From the NCBI GenBank assembly GCA_021812785.1, contig JAKAMR010000058.1:1-18678 (forward strand): a DNA stretch of 18,678 nucleotides, in the 5' to 3' direction. The notes beneath the pieces were generated by a model. The model was not told the DNA's origin, ran no database searches, and worked only from the letters and a program-made list of their open reading frames with translations. Position 1 is the stretch's first letter, and every line of letters starts with the position of its first letter. A program made the position numbers and the translations under genes. This document shows, one piece after another, positions 1 through 7,719 of this stretch. Origin of the DNA: Nitrospirota bacterium (lineage in GTDB: Bacteria; Nitrospirota; Thermodesulfovibrionia; Thermodesulfovibrionales; JdFR-88).

Positions 1-1
1 A

Positions 2-91
2 ACCAATTACGGAGACGGCACGGTGTCGGAGCTGGTGGGGGTTGCAACGGGTCCCCAGTTCTTCCCGTATAGCGGGCCGCAATTCCCCTAA
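2..91 (+). CDS. C-terminal end of an NHL/Vgb-like beta-propeller protein (5' partial)
   Basis: The reading frame is open from the window edge to a TAA at 89-91 and gives 29 residues, including TNYGDGTVSELVGVATGPQ. The pattern 'TN.G.GTVSELVGVATGP' resembles the last blade and tail of NHL-repeat or streptogramin-lyase (Vgb)-like beta-propeller proteins, which often end with a V(S/T)EL(V/I)GVA segment. That assignment rests on memory of the family and only 29 residues. No catalytic or export feature can be seen. A GC-rich hairpin follows 23 nt after the stop, consistent with the end of a transcription unit. The other two frames are less protein-like. Confidence 0.5.
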   Translation, partial: TNYGDGTVSELVGVATGPQFFPYSGPQFP

Positions 92-114
92 AGTGAAAAG
101 CTGGTACTCCGGCG

Positions 115-136
115 GGGGGCGGCGCCAGCCGCCCCC
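115..136 (+). terminator. GC-rich hairpin after the first gene, possible terminator
   Basis: A 9-bp perfect stem (GGGGGCGGC at 115-123 and GCCGCCCCC at 128-136) closes a 4-nt loop, with a G-T pair able to extend it. There is no clear U-run immediately after it, so it is an atypical intrinsic terminator. It lies between the stop at 91 and the convergent gene ending at 207, where a two-sided transcription barrier would be expected. Confidence 0.5.
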
Positions 137-206
137 TGTACTTCAAAAAACCGGGGAAGCCATGAGCCTGATCTAAAGGCGGGGAATTGCCGGGCTGGAG
201 GGGCGG

Positions 207-569
207 CTATAATTCCAGCTCTTTTTTAATCCAGCTTTCCACTTCTCCGTTTATGGGATACATCCCCATCACGTCCTGGCCCGCGCCCTCTTTAACCGCC
301 TTCTCAAGCATGGCCTGCGGGGCATCGGTAATTTCCGCAATGGTTTTTGTGGTGAAGTTAAATGTTTTAAGCAGCATCAGGATTGGGGCGGGCAAGCCCT
401 GCATGTACTCGATATAAAAAGAAAAGCCCTGGGTCTCCTTGCAGGCCTCCACGTTGCCGCCGGGGGCCACGAACCTGGGCTTCATTATAATTTTTGGGGT
501 AACGTCAAACCGTACGTTCCGCGCAAAAACACCGTTTCCTTTAAGCCGTTTTATCTCGATTTCCAGCAT
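207..569 (-). CDS. Conserved-looking hypothetical protein, 120 aa
   Basis: I do not recognise a named family. The frame runs from ATG at 569 to a TAG and encodes 120 residues. The N-terminal half looks like beta structure (MLEIEIKRLKGNGVFARNVR, then VTPKIIMKPRFVAPGG). The C-terminal half looks helical, with a helix-turn-helix-like run TTKTIAEITDAPQAMLEKAV and a tail ending WIKKELEL. There is no signal peptide or membrane segment. A purine-rich GGGGA about 10 nt before the ATG can serve as ribosome-binding site. It lies 27 nt downstream of another small minus-strand gene and is probably co-transcribed with it. The coding sense is preferred over the antisense frames because the protein has a normal amino-acid balance and an SD, and its neighbour is on the same strand. 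Confidence 0.65.
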   Translation of the reverse strand: MLEIEIKRLKGNGVFARNVRFDVTPKIIMKPRFVAPGGNVEACKETQGFSFYIEYMQGLPAPILMLLKTFNFTTKTIAEITDAPQAMLEKAVKEGAGQDVMGMYPINGEVESWIKKELEL

Positions 570-596
570 GGCGTCAATTCCCCGGCCCGGCGGCGC

Positions 597-968
597 TCAG
601 GCGTTTCCGGACTGGCCGGTCTCTTCCTTGAATTTCTCTATAGCGGCAAGCTCCACGTCGTCAAGCATCTCCTGCCTGGCCCTCGCGAGTTTTTCGACGG
701 GCAGTTTCAGCTTTTTTGCAAGCTTTTCAAGCGGTTCCTGCTTTGCAAAATGCATCTCGGCTATGATGACCTTGAGGGCGTCATCCAGGATGCTCTCCCT
801 GGCCTCCGCATCCTTCACTTCCAACAGTTTTGCGGCCTCCTCAAAACCCAGGCCCTGCCCAACGGCGGTTTTTATCCGGTTTACGGACTCCGTGTAAAGC
901 CTGTCCTCCTCGGACTCCGGCAGGCCGCTATACCAGGCGTCATCAGTTTTCTTGGGCTCTTCAGGCAT
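597..968 (-). CDS. Small helical acidic/basic hypothetical protein, 123 aa
   Basis: No family is recognised. From ATG at 968 the product is 123 residues, strongly charged and almost entirely helical. Repeated helix-forming stretches include EEAAKLLEVKDAEARESILDD, EPLEKLAKKLKLPVEKLARA and a C-terminal AAIEKFKEETGQSGNA. The segment LEKLAKKLKLPVEKLARA resembles a helix-turn-helix or coiled-coil element, but no DNA-binding claim can be made. The frame stays open upstream to a TTG at 1031; ATG 968 is chosen because an extended -10 element ends 6 nt before it. There is no Shine-Dalgarno sequence, which suggests a leaderless message. It heads a probable two-gene unit with the 207-569 gene and is divergent from the phosphorylase gene. 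Confidence 0.65.
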   Translation of the reverse strand: MPEEPKKTDDAWYSGLPESEEDRLYTESVNRIKTAVGQGLGFEEAAKLLEVKDAEARESILDDALKVIIAEMHFAKQEPLEKLAKKLKLPVEKLARARQEMLDDVELAAIEKFKEETGQSGNA

Positions 969-974
969 GCAGAT

Positions 975-983
975 ATGATAACA
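975..983 (-). promoter_or_regulatory. Extended -10 promoter of the small minus-strand operon
   Basis: On the minus strand TGTTATCAT fits the extended -10 pattern TGnTATAAT. Its last base is 6 nt from the ATG at 968, so transcription should begin at or very near the start codon. No convincing -35 is present. Confidence 0.45.
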
Positions 984-1016
984 CAGAGCGCCGGCGCGAG
1001 TTGCCGAACTTAAAGC

Positions 1017-1045
1017 TTGTATATCTGGCAAGGATTACATAAAAT
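1017..1045 (+). promoter_or_regulatory. Sigma-70-type promoter of the phosphorylase gene
   Basis: TTGTAT at 1017-1022 and TAAAAT at 1040-1045 are separated by 17 nt, the optimal spacing. The predicted start of transcription is about 1051-1053, only a few bases before the ATG at 1055. The message would be nearly leaderless unless translation begins at the next in-frame ATG (1088). Confidence 0.5.
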
Positions 1046-1054
1046 TTTAGACAA

Positions 1055-2785
1055 ATGGAACATATCGAATCCCCGGTTGCGGAATTTATGAAGTCCCCCA
1101 AGATCGCCTATTTCTCCATGGAGATAGGGATTTTAAACGACATGCACACTTACAGCGGCGGGCTTGGCGTGCTCGCCGGAGACACCATCCGCTCCGCAGC
1201 GGACCTGAAAATACCGCTTCTGGCCGTGACCCTGCTTTCCAAAAAAGGGTATTTCAGGCAGGCCATAGACCCTGCCGGCAATCAGTCCGAAGGGCCTGCG
1301 GATTGGGACCCGGCCAAATTCACGGAGCCGCTGCCTGAAAAAATCTACCTGGAGGTCGAAGGCAGGCAAGTGGCCGTAAAGGCCTGGCTTTTTGTCCAGA
1401 AGAGCATCACGGGCGGCAAAGTGCCAATCCTTTTCCTGGACACGGACCTGCCGGAGAACGCACAGACAGACAGGGAAATCACCTGGCACCTTTACGGAGG
1501 CGACGAACGCTACCGGCTGAAGCAGGAGATGGTGCTTGGAATGGGCGGGGTGAGAATATTAAGGAAGCTGGGGTTCGATATCCGCAAATACCACATGAAT
1601 GAAGGGCACGCAAGCCTCCTTACGCTGGAGCTGCTTCTGGAGCACCAGCGGGACATAGAATCCGTATGGGACGAGGACCTGGTGTGGGACGTGGACAAGG
1701 TAAAAGAGATGTGCGTGTTTACCACACATACGCCCGTTGAGGCCGGGCACGACCGGTTTTCCTACGAGCTGGTAAAAGACGTGCTGGGCGAGATAATCCC
1801 GCTGCGTGTCCTTAAAAAACTGGCCGGCCAGGAAAAGCTGAACATGACCCACCTTGCCCTGAACCTTACGGAATACGTAAACGGGGTGGCCAAGAAGCAC
1901 AAGGAAGTTTCCATGATGATGTTTCCGGGGTACGAGTTTTCGTCAATTACAAACGGGGTGCATTCGTTTACCTGGACGCACAAGAACCTCCGCCTGCTCT
2001 ATGACAAGCACCTGCCCGGCTGGGCAAACGAGCCGGAACTTTTCGTCCGGGTAGACAGGCTGCCCGAAGACGAGCTGTGGGCGGCGCACATGGCCTGCAA
2101 GCGGGAACTTATAGATCTGGTGAACCGTAAAACCGGTTCCAGCATGAACTGCGATACCCTGACCATCGGGTTTGCCAGGCGGGCCACTGCCTACAAGCGG
2201 GGGACGCTTGTTTTCAGGGACCTGGAGCGCCTGGCGCGCATAGGCGCCGGAAAAATCCAGCTTGTGTTTGCGGGCAAGGCCCATCCCAAGGACACCCCCG
2301 GCAAGGCCGGCATAAAAAAGATATTCGATTGCATCGCCGGGCTGAAGGGCAAGGTAGAAGCGGCATATCTGCCCGATTACGATATGGAGCTGGCCCTGAC
2401 GCTGGTATCCGGGGTGGATATATGGCTGAACACTCCGCGGCCGCCAAGGGAGGCCTCCGGCACCTCCGGGATGAAGGCGGCGCACAACGGCGTACCCAAT
2501 TTCAGCATCCTGGACGGCTGGTGGATAGAGGGCCACATAGAAGGGTATACCGGCTGGGCAATCGGCTCCGTTTATACGGAAGGCGCGGATGTTTCGGAAG
2601 AAGAGCGCGACGCCCAGGACGCGGAGGACCTGTACCGCAAGCTGGAAGAGATAATCATCCCCACCTATTACAACAACAGACATCTGTGGATACGGATTAT
2701 GCAGAATGCCATAGGCAAGAACGCCTATTATTTCAATACCCACCGCATGATGCTGAGGTATGTAACCGAGGCATATATCCGGTAG
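1055..2785 (+). CDS. glgP: Alpha-glucan (glycogen/maltodextrin) phosphorylase, short form
   Basis: This is a GT35 phosphorylase that releases glucose-1-phosphate from glycogen or maltodextrin with pyridoxal phosphate in the cytoplasm. The 576-residue product matches the short 'AlgP/GlgP-like' subfamily rather than the ~800-residue classical form. Visible signatures are IAYFSMEIGI with YSGGLGVLAGD (residues 17-43), YHMNEGHASL (179-188), FTTHTPVEAGHDRF (222-235), FARRATAYKR (373-382) and the cofactor site EASGTSGMKAAHNGVPNFS, whose Lys474 should carry PLP. The start is uncertain. ATG 1055 lies just after a good -10 element and has no SD. In-frame ATG 1088 would give a product starting MKSPKIAYFSMEIG, closer to the usual family start. 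A selenoprotein-type thioredoxin gene follows 50 nt downstream and is probably in the same operon. Confidence 0.93.
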   Translation: MEHIESPVAEFMKSPKIAYFSMEIGILNDMHTYSGGLGVLAGDTIRSAADLKIPLLAVTLLSKKGYFRQAIDPAGNQSEGPADWDPAKFTEPLPEKIYLEVEGRQVAVKAWLFVQKSITGGKVPILFLDTDLPENAQTDREITWHLYGGDERYRLKQEMVLGMGGVRILRKLGFDIRKYHMNEGHASLLTLELLLEHQRDIESVWDEDLVWDVDKVKEMCVFTTHTPVEAGHDRFSYELVKDVLGEIIPLRVLKKLAGQEKLNMTHLALNLTEYVNGVAKKHKEVSMMMFPGYEFSSITNGVHSFTWTHKNLRLLYDKHLPGWANEPELFVRVDRLPEDELWAAHMACKRELIDLVNRKTGSSMNCDTLTIGFARRATAYKRGTLVFRDLERLARIGAGKIQLVFAGKAHPKDTPGKAGIKKIFDCIAGLKGKVEAAYLPDYDMELALTLVSGVDIWLNTPRPPREASGTSGMKAAHNGVPNFSILDGWWIEGHIEGYTGWAIGSVYTEGADVSEEERDAQDAEDLYRKLEEIIIPTYYNNRHLWIRIMQNAIGKNAYYFNTHRMMLRYVTEAYIR

Positions 2786-2835
2786 CACACAGGATAGTAA
2801 CGGGATAACGGCAGCACCGGAAAGGAGGAAGGAAC

Positions 2836-3438
2836 ATGGCACATATCAAGTGGGAGAGCGATCACTCAGAAGCGCTGGCCAGGGCGGCGCAAAGCGGCAA
2901 GCCTGTATACCACGATTTCTGGTTTCAGGGCTGAGCGGGCTGCAACAGGATGAATACGGTTTCGTATTCAAACGAAGCAGTCCAGAATTTCATCATAAAC
3001 GAGTTTGTGCCCCTCAAAATGGAGGTTTCTTTTACAAGGCCATATGAGCTGATGGAAAGGTACATGGTAAGGTGGACGCCAACGCTGCTGGTGGAGGACG
3101 CGGAAGGAAAGGTGCAGCACCAGATGGTGGGCTTTGTGCCGCCGGACGATCTTCTTGCGCATCTGAAGCTTGGCAAGGGCATGTTCTATTTCAATTCCGG
3201 CAAGCTGGAGGAAGCCGCCGGATGGTTCCGGCGTGTTTTTGAGGAGCATCCCAAATCAGGGCCCGCCCCGGAGGCGGTGTTTTATCTGGGTGTGGCCGGA
3301 TACAGGCTCACCCATAAGCCCTCACACCTGCGTACTGCCTACGATACGCTTTTGGCCGGCTACCCGGAGAGCGAATGGAGCAGGAGGGCCGTGGCTTACT
3401 CGGCCATCCCCAAGGAGGAACAGCCGGCCCACGCATGA
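2836..3438 (+). CDS. Selenocysteine-containing thioredoxin-fold protein with C-terminal TPR (TGA at 2932-2934 read as Sec)
   Basis: Read from ATG 2836 through an in-frame TGA (codon 33) to the TGA at 3436-3438, this is a 200-residue protein. An excellent SD (AAAGGAGG, 2821-2828) precedes ATG 2836. Residues 1-32 form the first half of a thioredoxin fold (KPVYHDFWFQG), followed by U33-A-G-C36-NRM, matching the CxxC active site after 'DFW'. Then come FVPLKMEV and RWTPTLLVEDAEGK, with the conserved cis-Pro at residue 82. Residues ~114-190 look like tetratricopeptide helices (GKLEEAAGWFRRVFEEHP, then EAVFYLGVAGYR). The frame is protein-like on both sides of the TGA. A SECIS-like hairpin lies at the proper distance. 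The likely role is a cytoplasmic thiol-disulfide reductase; the substrate is unknown. The alternative, a nonsense mutation or a separate protein from ATG 2950, would leave a thioredoxin without its active site. Confidence 0.85.
2951..2970 (+). promoter_or_regulatory. Bacterial SECIS-like hairpin directly after the UGA codon
   Basis: A perfect 8-bp stem, TGAATACG (2951-2958) with CGTATTCA (2963-2970), closes a 4-nt loop GTTT (2959-2962). The loop begins with GU, as in known bSECIS elements bound by SelB. There are 24 nt between the TGA and the loop G, inside the range I recall for bacterial SECIS elements (about 16-37 nt). It is within the coding sequence (residues ~39-45, MNTVSYS), as bacterial elements must be. 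Confidence 0.8.
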
Positions 3439-3446
3439 GAGAAAGG

Positions 3447-3470
3447 ACCGGCCTGGACCGGTTTACTTTT
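3447..3470. terminator. Hairpin with T-run between convergent genes
   Basis: ACCGG (3447-3451) pairs with CCGGT (3458-3462) around a 6-nt loop. Two G-T pairs can extend the stem, and ACTTTTT follows on the plus strand. It lies just after the thioredoxin stop (3438) and overlaps the stop of the convergent epimerase gene (3463), so it may end the plus-strand transcript. The stem is short. Confidence 0.4.
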
Positions 3471-4515
3471 TGAAGTACGCCCTGTACCAGTCCACAAACA
3501 GGCGTATGCCGGTTTGGATTGAGGTGTCAGGCTTGAAACCCGCGTCCTTTACCAGGGCGTCGATATCTGCGTAGGTGGCCGGGACGTCCCCCGCCTGTAT
3601 GGGCAGAAGGTTCTTTTGCGCCTTAATGCCCAGGCAGTCCTCCAGGGCCTCTATGAACTGGGTAAGCTCAACCGGGTTGTTATTGCCAATGTTGTAAAGC
3701 TTGTAAGGCGCGTAGCTGGAAGAGGAGTCCGGCCGGTCACCGTTCCATTCCGGATCCGGGGCCGGTATTACGTTTAATACGCGCGCCACGCCTTCCACGA
3801 TGTCATCGATGTAAGTAAAATCCCTTTTCATCTTTCCGTAGTTGAATACATCGATGGGCCTTCCCTCCAGTATCGCCCTGGTGAACAGGAAGAGGGCCAT
3901 ATCAGGCCTGCCCCACGGCCCGTAAACCGTGAAGAACCTGAGCCCGGTGGTGGGAATTTTATAGAGGCTGGAATATGAGTGGGCCATCAGTTCATTTGCC
4001 TTTTTGGTGGCCGCGTAAAGAGACACCGGGTGGTTTACGTTGTCGCGCACCGAAAACGGCATCTTTGTATTTGCGCCGTAAACCGAGCTGGAGGAGGCAT
4101 AAACCAGGTGTTTTACATCATTATGCCTGCACCCCTCAAGGATATTGAGGAAACCCATGACATTGCTGTTTATATAAGCATAAGGGTCTTTCAGGCTGTG
4201 CCTTACGCCGGCCTGCGCGGCAAGATTGACCACGGCGTCAAATTTGCCGCCGGCAAAGAGCGCTGCCATATGCTGCCTGTCCTCAAGGTCCAGTTTTATG
4301 AACCTGTAACCTGCATGCCTGCCGCTTTGGACGGGCTTGCCGTACTCTATCTTGTCCTTTTCTATCCCGCTTTCCCGCAGCCTGTCATATTTGAGATTTA
4401 CATCGTAATAGTTGTTAATGTTATCTATGCCGGTTACTTCATCCCCGCGCTCAAGGAGCTTTTTGGCAAGATGAAACCCGATGAAACCGGCCGCCCCGGT
4501 TATCAAAACCCTCAT
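3463..4515 (-). CDS. UDP-glucuronate 4-epimerase (NAD-dependent epimerase/dehydratase)
   Basis: This is an extended short-chain dehydrogenase that interconverts UDP-glucuronate and UDP-galacturonate in the cytoplasm, supplying a uronic acid for surface glycans. The 350-residue product begins [20 protein letters not shown] (NAD-binding GxxGxxG). [16 protein letters not shown] (residues 31-46) is characteristic of bacterial UDP-GlcA epimerases. It also has [13 protein letters not shown] (95-107), the SSSSVYG serine region (141-147) and the catalytic pair in YAATK (Tyr168/Lys172). The C-terminus [11 protein letters not shown] is typical. AAAGGCGG before ATG 4515 is a good SD. The gene is divergent from the flippase operon across 195 nt, and its product fits that pathway. 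UDP-glucose or dTDP-glucose specificity is less likely given the DNINNYYD segment. Confidence 0.9.
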   Translation of the reverse strand: MRVLITGAAGFIGFHLAKKLLERGDEVTGIDNINNYYDVNLKYDRLRESGIEKDKIEYGKPVQSGRHAGYRFIKLDLEDRQHMAALFAGGKFDAVVNLAAQAGVRHSLKDPYAYINSNVMGFLNILEGCRHNDVKHLVYASSSSVYGANTKMPFSVRDNVNHPVSLYAATKKANELMAHSYSSLYKIPTTGLRFFTVYGPWGRPDMALFLFTRAILEGRPIDVFNYGKMKRDFTYIDDIVEGVARVLNVIPAPDPEWNGDRPDSSSSYAPYKLYNIGNNNPVELTQFIEALEDCLGIKAQKNLLPIQAGDVPATYADIDALVKDAGFKPDTSIQTGIRLFVDWYRAYFKK

Positions 4516-4578
4516 CCATTACCGCCTTTCAACGTAATTGCTTTGAATTTAAACAGTTTTTGAAGGTATATTATATAT

Positions 4579-4599
4579 TTTAAGGCAAGATTCCTTAAA
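4579..4599. repeat. 7-bp inverted repeat in the divergent intergenic region
   Basis: TTTAAGG at 4579-4585 and CCTTAAA at 4593-4599 form a perfect inverted repeat with a 7-nt spacer, next to the AT-rich run TATATTATATATTTT. It lies between the divergent epimerase and flippase genes. It could be an operator or a weak hairpin; no function can be assigned. Confidence 0.35.
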
Positions 4600-4696
4600 G
4601 GACAAGCGGGATTAACGGGACGCTAAACCAGTGCTCTTAAGTTTTTGCTGTGCAAAGGCGGGGTCCGAAGGCAAGTTTGGAAACAAGACTCTAAGT

Positions 4697-4702
4697 TATA
4701 AT
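4697..4702 (+). promoter_or_regulatory. Consensus -10 element ahead of the flippase gene
   Basis: A perfect TATAAT ends 8 nt before the ATG at 4711. The best -35-like matches (around TTTGGA at 4676) are too close, at 15 nt. If used, the transcript would start at about 4709 and the polysaccharide operon message would be leaderless, matching the lack of an SD before ATG 4711. Confidence 0.45.
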
Positions 4703-4710
4703 CAAATATA

Positions 4711-6312
4711 ATGTCCAAAGGCCTTAATTCGCACTTAAAAACCGCTGTAAAGAGCAGTACGCTTATCCTCGTAGCCGCAGCAGCAAGCCAATTCCTCTGG
4801 TTTTGCATAAAGATACTGATCATCAGAAATACTACCAAAGTGGAATTCGGAATTTATTCGCTTATGCTTACTATATTCGGTATTCTTGCCGCAGTTGTCC
4901 CTTTGGGTGTGCCAACAGGAGTTTTGAGATTTGTGTCTATAAATCAGGGGGCGGACAAAAAGGCTGAAGCGGATGAAATATCAAAGGCCGGAACTCAATT
5001 GACTTTAGGCCTTGGGCTGGCTGCTTTTGTCTTGATATATCTTTTTTCCGGCCAGATAGCCCGGAATGTTTTTTATACCCCTGAGCTGGCCGGGCCTTTA
5101 AAAATGATATCTATCCTGCTGCCCTTTTCAATATATTCCGCCCTCGTTTTAAACGTACTGCTTGGCAATGGATTTATACGCCAGAAAATTTTTAATGACA
5201 TTCTAATGCCCGTTTTTTACGTTCTTTTGGTTTTTTTGGCACTCCGGCTTCACGCGCGTTTTCAGGGGATCCTGTTTGCTTACGTATTATCGAGTCTGTC
5301 AGTTTTCCTTTTCATTATAGCATTCGGTTTTACGAAACTTGGGAGCGCCTCCCTGATGCCGTTTGCAATGCACAGCCCAATGGCCGGAACGACACGTAAT
5401 CGCAGACATTGGGAGTTACTGAAATTTTCCATCCCCTTGCAGGTTGACATTGCAACCTATATGGTTATTTCGTGGACCGACACCTTAATGGTTGGCAGAT
5501 ATGTAAACGCCCAGGCTGTAGGCACATATAACGTGAGCGTAACCCTTAGTAACCTGCTTGTTTTTCCAATTAACGCTCTTTTCTTTGTCTTTTTGCCCAT
5601 AGCGGGTGAGCTATACGCAAATGGAGGTGGGGAACTTAAAAGGGCTTACCAGGTGCTTACTAAATGGATTTTTGCCATTACCCTGCCTTTATTCTTTGTC
5701 CTTTTTTTCTTTCCGGAGATGTGTATAACCACCCTTTTTGGCACGCGTTTTCTGGCTGCCGCCATGCCCCTGAGATTTCTGGCCATTGGTCTTCTGGTAA
5801 ACGTCTTTTGCGGCTTAAACGCACCTCTTGTGATGGTGATGGGCCTATCTCGAGATATCATGAAAATTTCCACAATAGGGGCGGTGTTTAATATTGCATT
5901 GAATTATGTACTGGTAAAAAGGATTGGCTTGGGGCTGGCTGGTGCTGCGGTTTCTACCATGTCCTCTAATATCCTGCTTAATCTCCTTTATTCATTAAAG
6001 CTTTACCGGCACAGCCGGATACATCCGTTTTCCTCCGCATACCTTAAACCTATTTCGGGAGCAGCTATATCCGGACTGCTCATCTACGCAGCGGCAAAAA
6101 GCCTTCCGCTTCCCTACTGGTTGCTGCCTGTTTACTTTCTCCTCTTCATCATCGGTTACGGAGCCAGCCTCCTTTTTACAAAGAGCATCGAGGAAGAGGA
6201 TATTTTTATTTTTGAGAGGGTGCTGAACAGGCTTGGGGCCAACCCAAAATACGCCGCGGCTCTTTTAGGGCGGTTTGCACCCAAAATTGCAAAACCCCGC
6301 GCCGATATGTGA
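4711..6312 (+). CDS. Wzx-type polysaccharide flippase (MOP/PST family)
   Basis: This is an integral membrane protein of the MOP superfamily, expected to move lipid-linked sugar units across the cytoplasmic membrane. The 533-residue product is very hydrophobic, with many alternating membrane helices from residue ~15 onward (for example [20 protein letters not shown], then [16 protein letters not shown]). It has the family-typical signature [21 protein letters not shown] in the middle and a charged cytoplasmic tail [16 protein letters not shown]. That tail style is common in flippases of archaea and deep-branching bacteria. ATG 4711 follows a TATAAT element and lacks an SD. The stop (TGA 6310-6312) is 44 nt before gmd. 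It heads the long glycan-assembly run. Family assignment is firm; the carried substrate cannot be told from sequence. Confidence 0.88.
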   Translation: MSKGLNSHLKTAVKSSTLILVAAAASQFLWFCIKILIIRNTTKVEFGIYSLMLTIFGILAAVVPLGVPTGVLRFVSINQGADKKAEADEISKAGTQLTLGLGLAAFVLIYLFSGQIARNVFYTPELAGPLKMISILLPFSIYSALVLNVLLGNGFIRQKIFNDILMPVFYVLLVFLALRLHARFQGILFAYVLSSLSVFLFIIAFGFTKLGSASLMPFAMHSPMAGTTRNRRHWELLKFSIPLQVDIATYMVISWTDTLMVGRYVNAQAVGTYNVSVTLSNLLVFPINALFFVFLPIAGELYANGGGELKRAYQVLTKWIFAITLPLFFVLFFFPEMCITTLFGTRFLAAAMPLRFLAIGLLVNVFCGLNAPLVMVMGLSRDIMKISTIGAVFNIALNYVLVKRIGLGLAGAAVSTMSSNILLNLLYSLKLYRHSRIHPFSSAYLKPISGAAISGLLIYAAAKSLPLPYWLLPVYFLLFIIGYGASLLFTKSIEEEDIFIFERVLNRLGANPKYAAALLGRFAPKIAKPRADM

Positions 6313-6356
6313 TAATTTTAATAACTTTATCGCTATATAGTTTAGAACTTCACGCT

Positions 6357-7490
6357 ATGGCAAAAAAGGCTTTGATAACCGGAATTACAGGGCAGGACGG
6401 CTCCTATCTGGCCGAACTTCTGCTCTCAAAAGGATATGAAGTGCACGGCCTGATAAGGAGGGCGAGCACCTTCAATACAAACCGCATCGACCATATTTAC
6501 ACGGACCCGCATATCTCAGGGACAAGGCTGTTCCTCCATTATGGAGACCTCTCAGATGCCGGGCAGTTCACGAATCTGATATACAACATTCAGCCAGAGG
6601 AAGTTTATCATCTTGGCGCGCAAAGCCATGTGCGGGTGAGTTTCGACATACCGGAATACACCGGCGACATTACCGGCCTTGGCGCAACAAGGCTGCTGGA
6701 GTCCATCAGGCGAAGTGGGATCAAAGCGAAATTTTACCAGGCGTCCTCAAGCGAGATGTTCGGGGCCGCGCCGCCGCCGCAGAACGAAAAAACCCATTTT
6801 TATCCGTGCAGTCCATATGCCGCCGGGAAAGTATACGCCTACTGGATCACCGTCAATTACAGGGAAAGCTATAAAATATTCGCCTGCAACGGGATACTTT
6901 TCAACCATGAATCCCCCAGGCGGGGCGAGACGTTCGTTACAAGAAAAATAACCAGGGCTATCGCCAACATCATCGCCGGTAACCAGAAGAAACTGTATCT
7001 TGGCAATCTGGAGGCAAAAAGGGACTGGGGCTTTGCGCCCGAATTCGTGGAATGCCAGTGGCGTATCCTTCAGGAGGACACGCCCGAAGATTATGTGATA
7101 GGCACGGGCGAAAGCCATACTGTAAGGGAATTTCTGGAGCTGGCACTGGATTACGCTGGCATCGAAGTAGAGTGGAGGGGCAAAGGGGCGGGGCAGAAAG
7201 GCATTGCCAGATCTGTTTCCAAACACATTCATGGCGTTAAACCTGGAGATACGCTAATTGAAATAGACCCGAAGTATTTTCGTCCCAGGGAGGTAGACTA
7301 CCTGCTTGCCGATGCCAGGAAAGCAAAAAAGAAGCTGGATTGGAAACCGAGGGTAACCTTTAAGGATTTGATAAAGATAATGGTGGACTCCGATATGGAA
7401 CTGTTGCACGTCACGCCACCAGGGAAAGGCCGGAAAATACTTCTGGACAAAGGTATAGATTGGACAAAAAACAGGCTGACAATGAGCTAA
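6357..7490 (+). CDS. gmd: GDP-mannose 4,6-dehydratase
   Basis: It converts GDP-D-mannose to GDP-4-keto-6-deoxy-D-mannose, the branch point to GDP-fucose, GDP-rhamnose, colitose and perosamine. The 377-residue product starts [20 protein letters not shown], the canonical NADP-binding start. It continues with [15 protein letters not shown] (30-44), HYGDLSD (61-67), [13 protein letters not shown] (84-96), the SSSEMFG segment (130-136), and the catalytic Tyr154/Lys158 in [27 protein letters not shown] and [11 protein letters not shown] are also typical. ATG 6357 is chosen over GTG 6309 because the latter adds a hydrophobic extension foreign to the family. No strong SD is seen, so it may be coupled to the flippase. 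No GDP-fucose synthase or reductase gene accompanies it. A truncated copy of its 5' end occurs at 11095. Confidence 0.95.
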   Translation: MAKKALITGITGQDGSYLAELLLSKGYEVHGLIRRASTFNTNRIDHIYTDPHISGTRLFLHYGDLSDAGQFTNLIYNIQPEEVYHLGAQSHVRVSFDIPEYTGDITGLGATRLLESIRRSGIKAKFYQASSSEMFGAAPPPQNEKTHFYPCSPYAAGKVYAYWITVNYRESYKIFACNGILFNHESPRRGETFVTRKITRAIANIIAGNQKKLYLGNLEAKRDWGFAPEFVECQWRILQEDTPEDYVIGTGESHTVREFLELALDYAGIEVEWRGKGAGQKGIARSVSKHIHGVKPGDTLIEIDPKYFRPREVDYLLADARKAKKKLDWKPRVTFKDLIKIMVDSDMELLHVTPPGKGRKILLDKGIDWTKNRLTMS

Positions 7491-7719
7491 CCGGCAAAGT
7501 GGGCCTCCCCATCGGATTAGCCGGCAGCCTGGCAGGGCCATTTCGTTGCCGGAATGCTCAAGGCAAGTTCTGGTGCAACCCATTCTGGACGGCAGCAGGG
7601 CTGGGAAAATTATATCTATGTTTTGGTGGACACTTTTGGCATTATTACGGGCAGGAAAGAGATCGTGTTACGCCGCTGCCGGGGCCGGATCAAAATGTGA
7701 AGGGGGGATATTTCAAGTA
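7491..7719 (+). other. 229-nt spacer, possible decayed coding remnant
   Basis: No confident gene is present between gmd and the radical SAM gene. One frame is open from 7521 to a TGA at 7698-7700 and translates to a protein-like end, GWENYIYVLVDTFGIITGRK followed by EIVLRRCRGRIKM. It lacks an upstream start and SD and is preceded by a TAG. It may be the C-terminal remnant of a lost gene (a glycosyltransferase tail is possible but unproven). A second frame, from within gmd at 7460 to TAA 7718-7720, overlaps the next start as TAATG but has poor composition. Confidence 0.35.

Noticed and set aside
1943..2842. Long open frame (299 codons) antisense to the phosphorylase gene
   Set aside because: It lies opposite a clearly homologous gene, has no recognisable motifs, and is a typical antisense shadow in GC-rich DNA.
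2932..2934. TGA explained by genome-wide recoding of TGA or by a frameshift
   Set aside because: TGA is the natural stop of the flippase, radical SAM, GT9 and thioredoxin genes, so it is not globally reassigned. The frame is identical before and after the TGA, so no frameshift is needed. A base error remains possible and is listed as refuting evidence.
2950..3438. A separate gene starting at ATG 2950
   Set aside because: It would remove the first strand and the active site of the thioredoxin fold, has no good SD, and its start lies at the base of a hairpin. The same frame upstream from ATG 2836 is protein-like and has an excellent SD.
6309..6356. GTG start of gmd overlapping the flippase stop
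   Set aside because: It would add 16 hydrophobic residues before the canonical [15 protein letters not shown] start, which the family does not have.
7546..7719. N-terminal extension of the radical SAM protein to ATG 7546
   Set aside because: The 58 extra residues are low-quality and unlike the family, whose first strand starts just after ATG 7720.
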